The notes: generated by a model from the letters alone, not told the origin. A stretch of DNA of 64,000 nucleotides from Winogradskyella sp. PG-2 (GCF_000828715.1 NZ_AP014583.1:2044001-2108000), one strand, 5' to 3'; positions 9,062 through 18,940 are shown, numbered from the stretch's first letter. Translations and numbers: made by a program.

Positions 9062-9681
9062 TTTTTGTCTTTTTTTAAGAACATAGATTGTTTGATATTT
9101 TTCAACCTTGTCCAAACTTTTTTATCAATTTTTTGTTTTTCTTTAGTCACCTCTTCCTTTTTATTAGGATCATAAAGCATACCAGTGCACAAGCACATTT
9201 TTTGCTCGGTTCTTGTTAAGACGTCAAAATTTTTACAAGTCTGACAGCCTTTCCAGAAGGATTGATCATCTGTTAATTCAGAGAATGTTACAGGCTTATA
9301 ACCTAAATCACTATTCATTTTCATTACAGCTAGACCAGTAGTGATACTAAAAACTTTTGAGTCTGGAAACTTGGTTCTAGAATGCTTAAAAATCACTTTT
9401 TTGATTTTCTTGGCAAGACCTTGCTTTCTGAAATTTGGATGGACAATTAATCCTGAATTAGCAACAAATTTTCCGTGTCCCCAAGATTCGATATAGCAAA
9501 AGCCTGCAAATTGATCTCCATCTAAAGCAATAACCGCATTACCATTTTCCATTTTGGTAATGATGTATTCTGGTTGTCGCTTTGCGATACCAGTCCCTCT
9601 GACTTGTGCAGCTTCTTCGATAGTTTTGCAGATGATGTCTGCATAAACTGTATGTGATTTATCAGCAATAACAATTTTCAT
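9058..9681 (-). CDS. GNAT-family acyltransferase, likely N-acylglutamate synthase of the arginine operon
   Basis: First gene of the arginine operon, 207 residues. The GNAT acyl-CoA motif is seen as HPNFRKQGLAKKIKK near 81-95, with the preceding beta strand SGLIVHP. No argA or argJ is visible in the operon, so this protein is the natural candidate for acylating glutamate. Unusually, the GNAT core is followed by a cysteine cluster C146-x2-C149-x13-C163-x-C165 that could bind zinc, and then a Lys-rich tail of about 35 residues. The acyl donor could be acetyl-CoA or succinyl-CoA; nothing seen in the GNAT motif decides this. It ends in an ATGA overlap with argG. Family is secure; the specific reaction is inference from position. 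Confidence 0.75.
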   Translation of the reverse strand: MKIVIADKSHTVYADIICKTIEEAAQVRGTGIAKRQPEYIITKMENGNAVIALDGDQFAGFCYIESWGHGKFVANSGLIVHPNFRKQGLAKKIKKVIFKHSRTKFPDSKVFSITTGLAVMKMNSDLGYKPVTFSELTDDQSFWKGCQTCKNFDVLTRTEQKMCLCTGMLYDPNKKEEVTKEKQKIDKKVWTRLKNIKQSMFLKKDKK

Positions 9682-10080
9682 TGTAATTGAGTTTTAATTT
9701 AATAATGTGTTTTTGTTTTTGAAATCTGAACCGGACTCACCTAAGTTCAATACATTGAAATACACCCTAAGGGCGACGCGGAAAAAAGCGGCGTACAAAA
9801 TCATGATTATCTGAAGAGATAATTAAGTGTTGAAACGGATATTTGAAATTTGATTTGTACACAATAAAAAATAAAAAATGAATATAGAGTTAACTGCTAA
9901 GTAGAAGTATTAGCGGCGGCGTATAAGTCTGGGTGCTCTATAATTTTGTGCAATCATAATGCCAATTTACATATTAAATTATTAATGACAAGAGATAACA
10001 TCTTCTTTTATATAATATTTATGAATTTCTAAAAAAATGACTTTTCAAATTATAAATATCTCATTGAGATGCTGTTTTGT
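9682..10080 (-). other. 399-bp leader/intergenic region of the arginine operon
   Basis: This gene-free stretch lies between the gapN-like gene and the arginine operon, both read leftward. It contains the Arg-rich leader frame (9910-9957). On the minus strand this is followed by a T-rich stretch (9866-9878), an AT hairpin (arms ATTATCT and AGATAAT, 9808-9825) and a GC-richer segment around 9765-9795. No GC-rich stem followed by a T run, and no exact TAnnTTTG promoter box, was found. A weak candidate terminator pairs TATAGAG (9936-9942, inside the leader) with CTCTATA (9883-9889) just before the T-rich stretch. Confidence 0.5.
9910..9957 (-). CDS. Arginine leader peptide (putative attenuator)
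   Basis: A 15-codon frame reading MIAQNYRAPRLIRRR then TAA, in the sense orientation 229 bases upstream of the first arginine gene. Five of 15 codons are Arg (AGA, AGA, CGC, CGC, CGC), and the last three are consecutive CGC directly before the stop. CGC runs stand out in this AT-rich DNA. A short Arg-rich frame ahead of an arginine operon is the expected form of a ribosome-stalling sensor: slow Arg-tRNA supply would hold the ribosome at the end of the frame. A small hairpin (GCTAA/TTAGC, 9896-9914) spans the stop codon. The termination or antitermination structure is not clear, so the mechanism is inference. No strong Shine-Dalgarno is visible, which is normal for this group. Confidence 0.68.
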   Translation of the reverse strand: MIAQNYRAPRLIRRR

Positions 10081-11673
10081 TTAAAGAATATAATCAGTAC
10101 TTACAAAGTTTGAAGCCCTAGAATCTAATAAATCCTTTAAAATTGCATTGTTGTAATCGTTGTCTTTTGAAGCTACGAAAGTTCTAATTGAAAATGAACG
10201 TAAGGCATCATGAACACTCAAGGTTGCTACTGCTGAATCTTTTCGACCTGTAAATGGATACGCATCTGGTCCACGTTGACAAGAGCTATTTAAATTCACT
10301 CTACAAACTAAATTTACGAGTGTATCAATTAAAGGTGCTAAGGTTTTCACATCTTTACCAAATAAACTTACTTGCTGTCCATAGTTTGAATCTGCCATTT
10401 CGTCTAAAGGTTCTTCTATATCTGAAAATGGAATAACAGGAATTACTGGGCCGAACTGTTCTTCTTCGTAAACACGCATTTCTTTTGTTATAGGATACAA
10501 AACTGCAGGGAAAATATAATTCTCAGTAGTATCACCTCCTTTAGAGTTAATAATTTTTGCTCCCTTTTCGATGGCGTCATCTATTAATCCTTGGATATAC
10601 GATGGTTTATCTGGTTCTGGTAAAGGAGTTAATTTAACTCCATCTTCCCAAGGGTTCCCAAATTTTAGAGCATCTACTTTTTCTGAAAAACGTTTATTGA
10701 ATTCCTCTACGACTACTTCATGAACATATAATACTTTTAGTGCCGTACAACGTTGTCCATTAAAAGATGTTGATCCTGCAATACATTCGTTTATGGCTAA
10801 ATCTAAATCAGCATCTGGTAATACAATTGCGGGATTCTTAGCTTCTAAACCTAATACCATACGCAAACGGTTACTTTTTGGATGTTCGTTTTGTAATGCA
10901 TTTGCCGATTTACTGTTTCCAATTAAAGCCAAAACATCAACACGCCCATCTCTCATAATAGGTGTTGCTATAGTTCGTCCTCTTCCATAAATAACATTTA
11001 CTACACCTTTAGGAAAACTATTTTGAAAAGCTTCTAATAATGGCGATAATAATAAAACACCAATCTTAGCAGGTTTAAAAATGGTAGTATTTCCCATCAT
11101 TAAGGCAGGAATTAAAAGTGCAAATGTTTCATTTAATGGGTAATTATATGGGCCTAAACAAAGTACTACTCCTAATGGGCCTCTTCTAATATGTGCATTA
11201 ACACCAGAGTTTTTTTCAAATTTGGCACTATTACGATCCATTTGTTTGTAATCTTCAATGGTATCGTAAATGTATTCAACAGTTCTGTCAAATTCCTTTT
11301 CTGAATCCGGAAGGTTCTTACCAATTTCCCACATTAAAAGTTTTACAACTTCTTCTCGCTTGGTTTTCATTTGCTCAACAAACTTTTCCATACAAGCAAT
11401 ACGATCTACTACTTTCATTGTTGGCCATAAACCTTGCCCTTTATTATAAGCAGAAACAGCAGCATCTAGTGCAGATAGTGCTTCTTTTTTACCTAAAGTT
11501 GGTATAGTTCCAAGTAAAGTTGGTTTATAGTCTTTTGTCGAAGATATTGTAGAATAAACATTGGATGTATCACCTCTCCAAATTTTTAATTCGCCTCCTA
11601 CTAAATAACTGTTTTGATTTACTATTGATGTAATCTTAAATGGCTCTTGAATTTCTGAAAAAGAGGTTGTCAT
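10081..11673 (-). CDS. NADP-dependent glyceraldehyde-3-phosphate dehydrogenase-like aldehyde dehydrogenase (GapN-like)
   Basis: A 530-residue aldehyde-dehydrogenase-superfamily protein. It shows the NAD(P)-site block [12 protein letters not shown], the general-base region [20 protein letters not shown], and the catalytic cysteine in [16 protein letters not shown], followed by [13 protein letters not shown]. The wording around the Cys (GQRCTA-K) resembles non-phosphorylating GAPDH, which oxidises glyceraldehyde-3-phosphate directly to 3-phosphoglycerate and makes NADPH. Length exceeds the usual ~480 through an N-terminal extension of about 45 residues. It is a separate gene between the ilv and arg operons, with 179 bases upstream and 399 downstream. 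Other ALDH substrates cannot be excluded. Confidence 0.78.
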   Translation of the reverse strand: MTTSFSEIQEPFKITSIVNQNSYLVGGELKIWRGDTSNVYSTISSTKDYKPTLLGTIPTLGKKEALSALDAAVSAYNKGQGLWPTMKVVDRIACMEKFVEQMKTKREEVVKLLMWEIGKNLPDSEKEFDRTVEYIYDTIEDYKQMDRNSAKFEKNSGVNAHIRRGPLGVVLCLGPYNYPLNETFALLIPALMMGNTTIFKPAKIGVLLLSPLLEAFQNSFPKGVVNVIYGRGRTIATPIMRDGRVDVLALIGNSKSANALQNEHPKSNRLRMVLGLEAKNPAIVLPDADLDLAINECIAGSTSFNGQRCTALKVLYVHEVVVEEFNKRFSEKVDALKFGNPWEDGVKLTPLPEPDKPSYIQGLIDDAIEKGAKIINSKGGDTTENYIFPAVLYPITKEMRVYEEEQFGPVIPVIPFSDIEEPLDEMADSNYGQQVSLFGKDVKTLAPLIDTLVNLVCRVNLNSSCQRGPDAYPFTGRKDSAVATLSVHDALRSFSIRTFVASKDNDYNNAILKDLLDSRASNFVSTDYIL

Positions 11674-11852
11674 TTGTGAAAATATTAGTTAAAATTATAG
11701 AGCTAATTTCAAACAATAAATCCATGTAACCAACTATAAATAAAAGAATTACTGAATTCTCAGTTATTTAATCTAATAAATAGTTATAACTCATCACTAA
11801 AACGTTTTAGCAAAATAACAATTCAATTTTGTTGATTCAAAAACAAGGAAAA

Positions 11853-13133
11853 TTAGACTAAAAACTGAAATAAATCGGGCTTGTCATTAAGATAATCTCC
11901 ATAAAAGTTATGAAGTTTCATTTTGGTAATTAAAGGCTGCAAATCTTCTGGTGATTTTAACTCTAAGCCAACAACAGCAACATCGTTATCTCGATTTGCT
12001 TTTTTGGTATATTCAAAATGTGTAATATCATCTGTAGGACCTAAAATGTCAACTACAAAATCTCTTAATGCTCCTGCACGTTGTGGAAACTTTATGATAA
12101 AATAATGTTTTAGATTGGCATAGAGTAGAGCACGTTCTTTAATTTCTGCAGTTCGTGTTATATCATTATTACTGCCGCTAATGACGCAAACTACATTTTT
12201 ACCTTTAATTTCATCTTTAAATTGTTCTAAAGGGCAAAGGCTAAGTACTCCTGCAGGTTCTGCAACGATAGCATCTTTATTGTATAACTCCAGTATAGTC
12301 TGGCAAATCTTGCCTTCATCTACACTAACCACGCGATGCAAAGTCTCTTTACAAATAGCGAAATTTAAATCACCAACACGTTTTACAGCAGCACCATCTA
12401 CAAAATTATCAATAGACTTTAATTCCGTGTTTTTATTTGCACGTATGGAAGTTAACATTGCAGCAGCACCTTTAGGTTCTACACTAATAATTTTTGTTTG
12501 AGGTGATAATAGTTTAAAAACAGAAGATAATCCTGCTGCAAGCCCACCACCACCAACTGGAACAAAAACGTAATGAATTGGATGTGTTTCAGCTTGATCT
12601 ATTATTTCTAAGCCAACAGTTGCCTGACCTTCAATAACTTTTTGGTCATTAAAAGGGTGGACAAAAGTTTTGTTCATGTCCTCACTTTGTTGCTTAGCTG
12701 CATGATAAGCATCATCAAAAGTGTCGCCAAGTAATACAACATCGATATAATCTTCGCCAAACATTTTTACCTGTTCAATTTTTTGACTAGGTGTTGGAGA
12801 AGGCATAAAAATAGTGCCTTTTATTTTTAAAAGTTTACATGAAATAGCAACGCCTTGTGCATGGTTACCAGCACTCGCACAAACAATTCCATTTTCAATT
12901 TGAGATTCATTTAAAGATGAAATTTTATTGTAAGCTCCTCTAATTTTATAAGAACGTACCTCTTGTAAGTCTTCTCTTTTAAGAAAAATATTTGCTTCAA
13001 AATGCTTAGAGTATCTAGCATTTTTAATTAAAGGTGTTATTGAAGCAATACCTTTTAATTTTTCTGCAGCAGCTTCAATAGCTTTTAGTGTGGGTCTATA
13101 TACTGTTGTTGTGTCTTCCATGTTACTTCCCAT
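11853..13133 (-). CDS. ilvA: Threonine dehydratase (deaminase), biosynthetic
   Basis: PLP-dependent deamination of threonine to 2-oxobutyrate, the entry to isoleucine synthesis. The PLP lysine is in VRSYKIRGAYNKI near residue 62; the phosphate-binding glycine loop is PVGGGGLAAGL. The C-terminal part, beginning YFIIKFPQRAGALRDFV, is a single ACT-like regulatory domain, which makes this the short form (~420 residues) compared with ~514 for the two-ACT E. coli enzyme. Two ATGs four codons apart (13133 and 13121) are both possible starts. Last gene of the ilv operon, 26 bases after ilvC. Feedback by isoleucine through the ACT domain is likely but not shown. Confidence 0.94.
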   Translation of the reverse strand: MGSNMEDTTTVYRPTLKAIEAAAEKLKGIASITPLIKNARYSKHFEANIFLKREDLQEVRSYKIRGAYNKISSLNESQIENGIVCASAGNHAQGVAISCKLLKIKGTIFMPSPTPSQKIEQVKMFGEDYIDVVLLGDTFDDAYHAAKQQSEDMNKTFVHPFNDQKVIEGQATVGLEIIDQAETHPIHYVFVPVGGGGLAAGLSSVFKLLSPQTKIISVEPKGAAAMLTSIRANKNTELKSIDNFVDGAAVKRVGDLNFAICKETLHRVVSVDEGKICQTILELYNKDAIVAEPAGVLSLCPLEQFKDEIKGKNVVCVISGSNNDITRTAEIKERALLYANLKHYFIIKFPQRAGALRDFVVDILGPTDDITHFEYTKKANRDNDVAVVGLELKSPEDLQPLITKMKLHNFYGDYLNDKPDLFQFLV

Positions 13134-13159
13134 AAAAAAGGGAACTGTTTATTCTATAT

Positions 13160-14662
13160 TTATACTAAAACTGAATCTTCGGTTTTTACATCTGATTTAA
13201 TGACTTTCATTGCTGTCATAGCAGCACGTAAACGTTGACCAACAGCTTCGATTGGATGATTTCTAATTGCATCATTAATCGCTATTAATTCTACATTATC
13301 AACTCCGTTTGAATTTGAAAATGGTGTTCCGATAATACTAGTATCAACTGTTTTCATAAAATCAGTTAACAAAGGTTTACAAGCATGGTCAAATAAATAA
13401 CAACCGTATTCAGCTGTATCAGAAATGACTCTGTTCATTTCAAATAATTTCTTTCTTGCGATTGTATTTGCTATTAATGGTAACTCATGTAAAGATTCGT
13501 AATACGCTGAATCTTCTATGATACCTGCACTAATCATGGACTCAAATGCTAATTCCACACCAGATTTTACAAATGCAACTAAGAGTACTCCATTGTCAAA
13601 ATATTCTTGTTCAGAAATATGGTCTGTTGTTAAAGCGGTTTTTTCAAAAGCTGTTTCACCTGTTGCTTCTCTCCATTTTAATAAATTCACATCATCATTC
13701 GCCCAATCTTCCATCATTGTTTTTGAGAAATGACCTGAAATGATATCATCCATGTGCTTTTCGAATAATGGACGCATAATAGCTTTTAATTCTTCAGATA
13801 ATTCGTAAGCTTTTATTTTGGCAGGATTAGATAAACGATCCATCATGTTAGTTATTCCACCATGTTTTAAAGCTTCAGTAATAGTTTCCCAACCAAACTG
13901 AATTAATTTTGCAGCATAACCAGGCTCTATTCCTTCTTCAACCATTTTATCAAAGGATAGAATCGCACCAGTTTGTAACAAGCCACAAAGTATGGTTTGT
14001 TCTCCCATTAAATCTGATTTTACTTCAGCAATAAAAGAAGACTCTAAGACACCTGCTCTGTGCCCTCCAGTCGCAGCAGCATAAGCTTTGGCTTGAGCCC
14101 AACCTTTTCCTTCAGGATCATTTTCTGGATGTACAGCTGTTAATGTTGGTACACCAAATCCACGTTTGTATTCTTCTCTAACTTCTGTTCCTGGACATTT
14201 TGGTGCCACCATGATTACGGTTAAATCCTTACGAATTTTAGTGCCTTCTTCAACAATATTAAAACCGTGCGAGTAACTTAAAGTTGCCCCTTTTTTCATT
14301 AAAGGCATAATCGCTTTTACAACATTAGTATGTTGCTTATCTGGTGTTAAGTTCAAAACCAAATCTGCAGTAGGAATTAATTTTTCGTAGGTACCAACTG
14401 TAAATCCGTTAGAGGTTGCATTCTTATATGAATCACGTTGCTGGTCTATAGCTACTTGACGTAAAGTGTAAGAAATATCTAAGCCCGAATCTCTCATATT
14501 TAAACCTTGGTTAAGACCTTGTGCACCGCAACCAACGATTACAATTTTCTTTCCTTTTAATGCGTTTACACCATCTTCAAATTCTGAAGCATCCATAAAG
14601 CGACATTTTCCTAATTGCTCTAATTGTTCTCTTAATGGTAATGTGTTAAAATAATTTGACAT
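13160..14662 (-). CDS. ilvC: Ketol-acid reductoisomerase, class II (long form)
   Basis: Isomerises and reduces acetolactate or acetohydroxybutyrate using NADPH and Mg2+. The 500-residue length and the motif [17 protein letters not shown] (44-60) match the long E. coli-type enzyme with a duplicated C-terminal helical domain, rather than the ~330-residue short form common in other bacteria. The metal-binding acids lie in the [15 protein letters not shown] block and in the second repeat near [13 protein letters not shown]. It lies 11 bases after ilvN and is co-transcribed with the other ilv genes. Confidence 0.95.
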   Translation of the reverse strand: MSNYFNTLPLREQLEQLGKCRFMDASEFEDGVNALKGKKIVIVGCGAQGLNQGLNMRDSGLDISYTLRQVAIDQQRDSYKNATSNGFTVGTYEKLIPTADLVLNLTPDKQHTNVVKAIMPLMKKGATLSYSHGFNIVEEGTKIRKDLTVIMVAPKCPGTEVREEYKRGFGVPTLTAVHPENDPEGKGWAQAKAYAAATGGHRAGVLESSFIAEVKSDLMGEQTILCGLLQTGAILSFDKMVEEGIEPGYAAKLIQFGWETITEALKHGGITNMMDRLSNPAKIKAYELSEELKAIMRPLFEKHMDDIISGHFSKTMMEDWANDDVNLLKWREATGETAFEKTALTTDHISEQEYFDNGVLLVAFVKSGVELAFESMISAGIIEDSAYYESLHELPLIANTIARKKLFEMNRVISDTAEYGCYLFDHACKPLLTDFMKTVDTSIIGTPFSNSNGVDNVELIAINDAIRNHPIEAVGQRLRAAMTAMKVIKSDVKTEDSVLV

Positions 14663-14673
14663 TGTTTTAATTT

Positions 14674-15204
14674 TTAATGTTGAAATGCTTCTAGCATTGT
14701 TGATATTCTCATTTCTTCTTTAGTAACTGCAACACGTCCTGAACGTGTGAACTGCATAATCCCGAAGGCATTTAATTCTCTATATAATAAATCTATTTCT
14801 TCTTTTCTCCCAGATTTTTCAATAGCAAAAAAATCTTTGTTTACGGTTACAATTCTAGCATTACTTTCTTTGATTATATTCTGAATTTGACGTTCATCAA
14901 ATAGTAATTCTGATTTGATTTTGAATAAACATGATTCTTGATAAATGATTTCGTCTTCAGTATGATAGTAAGCTTTAATCACTTCGACTTGCTTCTCAAT
15001 CTGTCCGATAACTTTTTTCATTTGAGACTCAGTAATATTAACTACTAGAGTAAACCTTGATACACCTGCAATTTCGGAAGGTGAAGTGTTTAGACTCTCA
15101 ACATTCATGTGTCTTCTTTGGAATATAGCCGAAATTCTATTCAATAATCCTATATTGTTTTCCGTATATATTGAAACGGTATATTGTTTCTTTTCGTTTT
15201 CCAT
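14674..15204 (-). CDS. ilvN: Acetolactate synthase small (regulatory) subunit
   Basis: A 176-residue protein with an N-terminal ACT domain ([21 protein letters not shown], core [11 protein letters not shown], near 8-28) and the C-terminal ALS_ss_C region. It binds valine and stimulates and controls the catalytic subunit. It starts two bases after the ilvB stop, as expected for a stoichiometric partner. Also called ilvH in some genomes. Confidence 0.92.
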   Translation of the reverse strand: MENEKKQYTVSIYTENNIGLLNRISAIFQRRHMNVESLNTSPSEIAGVSRFTLVVNITESQMKKVIGQIEKQVEVIKAYYHTEDEIIYQESCLFKIKSELLFDERQIQNIIKESNARIVTVNKDFFAIEKSGRKEEIDLLYRELNAFGIMQFTRSGRVAVTKEEMRISTMLEAFQH

Positions 15205-15206
15205 AA

Positions 15207-16943
15207 TTACTCTAATCTTATATCTGAAACACTTGCTCCTGTAGGAATCATTGGGAAAACATTGTCCTCTTTTTCAACTCTTACTTCTAAGAAATATGGA
15301 TCATTACAATCTATCATTTCTTTTATAGCAGCTTTTAAATCTTTTCGCTCTGACACCTTTTTAGCATCGATATGATACCCCTTGGCTATGGCTACAAAAT
15401 CAGGGTTTACCATCTCTGTCGATGCATAACGCTTGTCAAAAAATAATTGCTGCCATTGACGCACCATACCAAGAAATTCATTATTCAATACCACGATTTT
15501 AACAGGTACTTTTTGCTGAAAAATAGTGCCTAATTCCTGAATATTCATTTGGTAACCTCCATCTCCAGCAATCATAACAACTTCGCGATCTGGTGCAGCC
15601 ATTTTTGCTCCAATTGCTGCTGGTAAAGCAAACCCCATGGTTCCTAAGCCACCTGATGTAATATTACTTTTCGTTTTATTAAATTCTGCATAACGACATG
15701 CAATCATTTGATGCTGACCAACATCACTAACAATAGCGGCTTCTCCTTTGGTTTGAATATTGATTTCCTTCAATACTTCCCCCATAGTTAAGCCTTCTTT
15801 TGTAGGATGTAAATCATTTTTAATGACTTTGTCGTATTCTATTTTGTATAGATCTTTAAATTTTTGATGCCATTCGTTATGCGAATTTGCATTCAATAGT
15901 GGTAATAAATCTTTTAAACTTGCTTTAGCATCACCAAGAACTGCGACATCAGTTTTTACATTTTTATCAACTTCAGCAGGATCAATCTCAAAATGAACAA
16001 TTTTGGCTTGTTTTGCATAGGTTGCTAAATTCCCTGTAACACGATCATCGAAACGCATTCCGATAGCGATTAATACATCACACTCATTAGTTAATACGTT
16101 TGGTGCATAATTACCGTGCATACCTACCATACCCACATTTAAAGGATGTGACGTAGGAATTGCCGAAGCACCTAGAATGGTCCATGCAGAAGGAATTCCT
16201 GCTTTTTCGATAACTGCTTTAAATTCTTCCTCGGCTTTACCTAAAATAACACCTTGTCCCCAAACTATTAATGGCTTTTTTGCATTATTAATAAGTTCAG
16301 CTGCAGTTTTTAATGAATTTTCTTCAGTACTTGGAACAGGTTTGTAACTTCTTACGCCTTTACATTTTTCGTATTTAAAATCAAACTCTTCAAACTGAGC
16401 ATCTTTAGTAATATCTATTAAAACTGGTCCTGGTCTTCCGCTTTTTGCAATGTAAAATGCTTTTGCGAATACTTCAGGAATTTCTGAAGCTTTAGTAATT
16501 TGATGATTCCATTTTGTAACCGGAGTTGAAATACCTACAATATCAGTTTCTTGAAAGGCATCACTACCTAATAAATGAGAGCCTACTTGCCCAGTAATGC
16601 AGACCATAGGCGTAGAATCTATTTGAGCATCCGCGATACCAGTAATTAAATTGGTAGCTCCTGGTCCTGAAGTTGCAATAGCAACACCGACCTTATCAGA
16701 AATACGCGCATAACCTTGAGCAGCATGAGCAGCTCCTTGTTCGTGACGTGATAAGACGTGATGAATTTTATCTTGGTATTTAAATAATTCGTCATAAACA
16801 GGCATAATTGCTCCTCCTGGATAACCATAGAGAACCTCCACACCTTCTTCAAGCAAACATCTAACAACGGCTTCGCTTCCTGGAATACGCTCGGTTGTTT
16901 TTGTGTCTTCAACTTCGTTTTGTATAGTTTGTGTTTCTTTCAT
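15207..16943 (-). CDS. ilvB: Acetolactate synthase large (catalytic) subunit
   Basis: Thiamine-diphosphate enzyme that condenses pyruvate with pyruvate or 2-oxobutyrate. In the 578-residue protein the catalytic Glu lies in LSRHEQGAAHAAQGYAR near residue 68, followed by GVAIATSGPGATNL. The ThDP/Mg2+ motif begins at GDGGYQMNIQEL and ends at NNEFLGMVRQWQ. Three-domain POX/ALS architecture with normal length. Second gene of the ilv operon, 12 bases after ilvD and two bases before the small subunit gene. Confidence 0.95.
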   Translation of the reverse strand: MKETQTIQNEVEDTKTTERIPGSEAVVRCLLEEGVEVLYGYPGGAIMPVYDELFKYQDKIHHVLSRHEQGAAHAAQGYARISDKVGVAIATSGPGATNLITGIADAQIDSTPMVCITGQVGSHLLGSDAFQETDIVGISTPVTKWNHQITKASEIPEVFAKAFYIAKSGRPGPVLIDITKDAQFEEFDFKYEKCKGVRSYKPVPSTEENSLKTAAELINNAKKPLIVWGQGVILGKAEEEFKAVIEKAGIPSAWTILGASAIPTSHPLNVGMVGMHGNYAPNVLTNECDVLIAIGMRFDDRVTGNLATYAKQAKIVHFEIDPAEVDKNVKTDVAVLGDAKASLKDLLPLLNANSHNEWHQKFKDLYKIEYDKVIKNDLHPTKEGLTMGEVLKEINIQTKGEAAIVSDVGQHQMIACRYAEFNKTKSNITSGGLGTMGFALPAAIGAKMAAPDREVVMIAGDGGYQMNIQELGTIFQQKVPVKIVVLNNEFLGMVRQWQQLFFDKRYASTEMVNPDFVAIAKGYHIDAKKVSERKDLKAAIKEMIDCNDPYFLEVRVEKEDNVFPMIPTGASVSDIRLE

Positions 16944-16955
16944 CTTCTCGTTCTA

Positions 16956-18635
16956 TTAAAATTCATCAGTAACACAGCCTTTAGAAGCTGATGAAACTGT
17001 TTTTGCATATTTATAAAGCACACCACGTTCAAACTTCAATTCTGGTGCTTTCCAATTCTGTCTTCTTTTTTGTAATTCTACTTCAGAGACTTCCACTGAA
17101 ATGGTGTTTGTTTCTGCATCTATTGTTATAATATCTCCATCTTCAACAAAGGCCAATGTTCCTCCTTCTTGCGCTTCAGGCGTAATATGTCCTACGACAA
17201 AACCATGAGTTCCGCCAGAAAAACGACCATCTGTAATTAAGGCGACATCTTTTCCTAAACCTGCTCCCATAATAGCAGCAGTAGGTTTTAGCATTTCTGG
17301 CATTCCTGGACCTCCTTTTGGACCTTCAAAACGAATAACGACTACATCTCCTTTTTCTACTTTCCCATCTCTTATGCCATAATTGGCTGCATATTCACCT
17401 TCAAACACTTTTGCCTTTCCTTTAAAACTTAAGCCTTCCTTTCCAGTAATCTTTGCAACACTTCCTTCGGTTGCTAGATTTCCGTAGAGCATTCTTAAGT
17501 GTCCAGATATTTTGATAGGCTCTTCTATGGGCTTAATGACATCTTGACCTTCAGTTAAATCTGATACATCTAATAGGTTCTCAGCAATTGTTTTTCCTGT
17601 AACAGTTAAACAATCACCATGAATCAATCCTTTTTTAAGAAGGTATTTTAATACAGCTGGAATACCTCCAACTCCATGCACATCTTCCATTAAGTATTTG
17701 CCACTTGGTTTTAAATCTGCAAGGAATGGTGTATTGTCACTTATATCCTGAAAGTCTTTAAGTGTAAAATCTATTTGAGCTGCTCTTGCAATAGCTAAAA
17801 AGTGAAGTACTGCATTTGTAGAGCCACCTAAAATAGTTACTAGTCTCACGGCATTCTCAAGAGATTTTCTTGTGATGATGTCAGAAGGCTTGATATCTTT
17901 TTCGAGTAAAACTCTTAAAGCTTCTCCAGCTCTTATAGATTCTTGTTTCTTCTCATCACTTAGTGCCGGATTAGAAGAGTTGAATGGTAGCGTCATACCT
18001 AAAGCTTCAATTGCAGAAGCCATAGTATTTGCTGTATACATTCCTCCGCAAGCGCCAGCTCCAGGACATGCTTTTTCAACTATATTTTGATATTCATTTT
18101 CTGTCATGGTTCCAGCAACTTTGCTTCCCCAAGCTTCAAAAGCTGAAACGACATCTAATTTTTTTCCATTATGGCAACCAGAATCAATAGTTCCTCCATA
18201 AACTAAAATTGATGGACGATTTAAGCGAATCATTGCCATCAATGCACCTGGCATATTTTTATCACAACCAACAACAGTAACCAAGCCGTCATAACTCATA
18301 GCTTGTACTACAGTTTCCATAGAATCTGCAATAATATCTCTTGAAGGTAAAGAGTAGCGCATTCCTGGAGTTCCCATAGAAATTCCGTCACTTACACCAA
18401 TAGTGTTGAAAATTAGTCCAACAACATCTTCATTCTTTGTACCTTCTTTGACCAATTTTGCAAGGTCATTGAGGTGCATATTACAAGGATTTCCTTCATA
18501 ACCTGTACTGGCAATACCGACAATTGGTTTAAAAAAATCTTCTTTTGTTAATCCAATAGCATGCAACATTGCCTGAGCAGCTGGTTGTGTTGGATCTTGT
18601 GTAACAGTTTTACTGTATTTGTTTAATTGACTCAT
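16956..18635 (-). CDS. ilvD: Dihydroxy-acid dehydratase
   Basis: Iron-sulfur enzyme converting dihydroxyisovalerate and dihydroxymethylvalerate to the 2-oxo acids. The 559-residue protein shows the family signatures [12 protein letters not shown] (first cluster Cys), [16 protein letters not shown] (second) and [17 protein letters not shown] near the C-terminus, all characteristic of ILVD/EDD proteins. EDD (phosphogluconate dehydratase) is excluded by operon context. First structural gene of the ilv operon, about 180 bases downstream of the attenuator hairpin, so it is the first gene controlled by the leader. Confidence 0.95.
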   Translation of the reverse strand: MSQLNKYSKTVTQDPTQPAAQAMLHAIGLTKEDFFKPIVGIASTGYEGNPCNMHLNDLAKLVKEGTKNEDVVGLIFNTIGVSDGISMGTPGMRYSLPSRDIIADSMETVVQAMSYDGLVTVVGCDKNMPGALMAMIRLNRPSILVYGGTIDSGCHNGKKLDVVSAFEAWGSKVAGTMTENEYQNIVEKACPGAGACGGMYTANTMASAIEALGMTLPFNSSNPALSDEKKQESIRAGEALRVLLEKDIKPSDIITRKSLENAVRLVTILGGSTNAVLHFLAIARAAQIDFTLKDFQDISDNTPFLADLKPSGKYLMEDVHGVGGIPAVLKYLLKKGLIHGDCLTVTGKTIAENLLDVSDLTEGQDVIKPIEEPIKISGHLRMLYGNLATEGSVAKITGKEGLSFKGKAKVFEGEYAANYGIRDGKVEKGDVVVIRFEGPKGGPGMPEMLKPTAAIMGAGLGKDVALITDGRFSGGTHGFVVGHITPEAQEGGTLAFVEDGDIITIDAETNTISVEVSEVELQKRRQNWKAPELKFERGVLYKYAKTVSSASKGCVTDEF

Positions 18636-18813
18636 AGTTTTAATATGGCAAAAATGACTTGCTAAATCTAAATTACTTGTTATGTTATATTTTATAGTCT
18701 ATTGTTCTTTTTTTTAATCTAAATTCAACACTGGTAACGATTAATTAAATATCTGTTTATCAATTGTTTAGATAAATATAAATATGATGTTCAAGTGTGT
18801 TAATTTTTTGCAT

Positions 18814-18842
18814 AAAAAAAGCCTTCCGATTAAGGAAGGCTT
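18814..18842 (-). terminator. Attenuator terminator of the ilv operon
   Basis: On the minus strand a 9-bp stem, AAGCCTTCC / GGAAGGCTT with loop TTAATC, is followed directly by a T run (18814-18820). The plus strand has no T run after the stem, so it works leftward only, toward ilvD. It begins 24 bases after the leader stop codon. The stem segment TTCCTT is complementary to AAGGAA (18874-18879) within leader codons 21-23, which offers an alternative, antiterminating pairing. Confidence 0.85.
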
Positions 18843-18865
18843 AAAATAAATTTATGTTTAATTCA

Positions 18866-18940
18866 TCATAGCATTCCTTGGCTTCGTGAAATAACCACGA
18901 CGCTAATAATAGATGTGATAAAAATGACTTGTTTACTCAT
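18866..18940 (-). CDS. ilv leader peptide (branched-chain amino acid attenuator)
   Basis: A 24-codon frame whose core reads VIFITSIISVVVI (residues 5-17): five Ile and four Val codons within 13 positions, plus Thr, the isoleucine precursor, and a final Leu codon. It lies in the sense orientation upstream of ilvD and is followed by an intrinsic terminator. This is the textbook arrangement for transcription attenuation. With ample charged tRNA the ribosome reaches the stop and covers the AAGGAA segment, so the terminator forms. A ribosome stalled at the Ile/Val codons leaves AAGGAA free to pair with TTCCTT of the terminator, allowing read-through. Pairings were read by eye. Confidence 0.82.
   Translation of the reverse strand: MSKQVIFITSIISVVVISRSQGML

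Noticed and set aside
9694..9804. A second short minus-strand frame (36 codons, starting MILYAAFFRV) between the Arg leader and the arginine operon
   Set aside because: Only two Arg codons, no clustering of any regulatory codon, and no recognisable domain or ribosome site. Most likely a chance frame, although it shares a GCCGC segment with the leader.
12181..12501. A 106-codon plus-strand frame opposite ilvA, and similar antisense frames opposite most genes
   Set aside because: All lie opposite well-identified genes, have low-complexity or unnatural composition and show no family motif; they are shadows of the real coding strand.
18819..18842. Terminator hairpin read as the end of a plus-strand transcript
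   Set aside because: No plus-strand gene ends there and the T run is only on the minus strand, so it belongs to the ilv attenuator.
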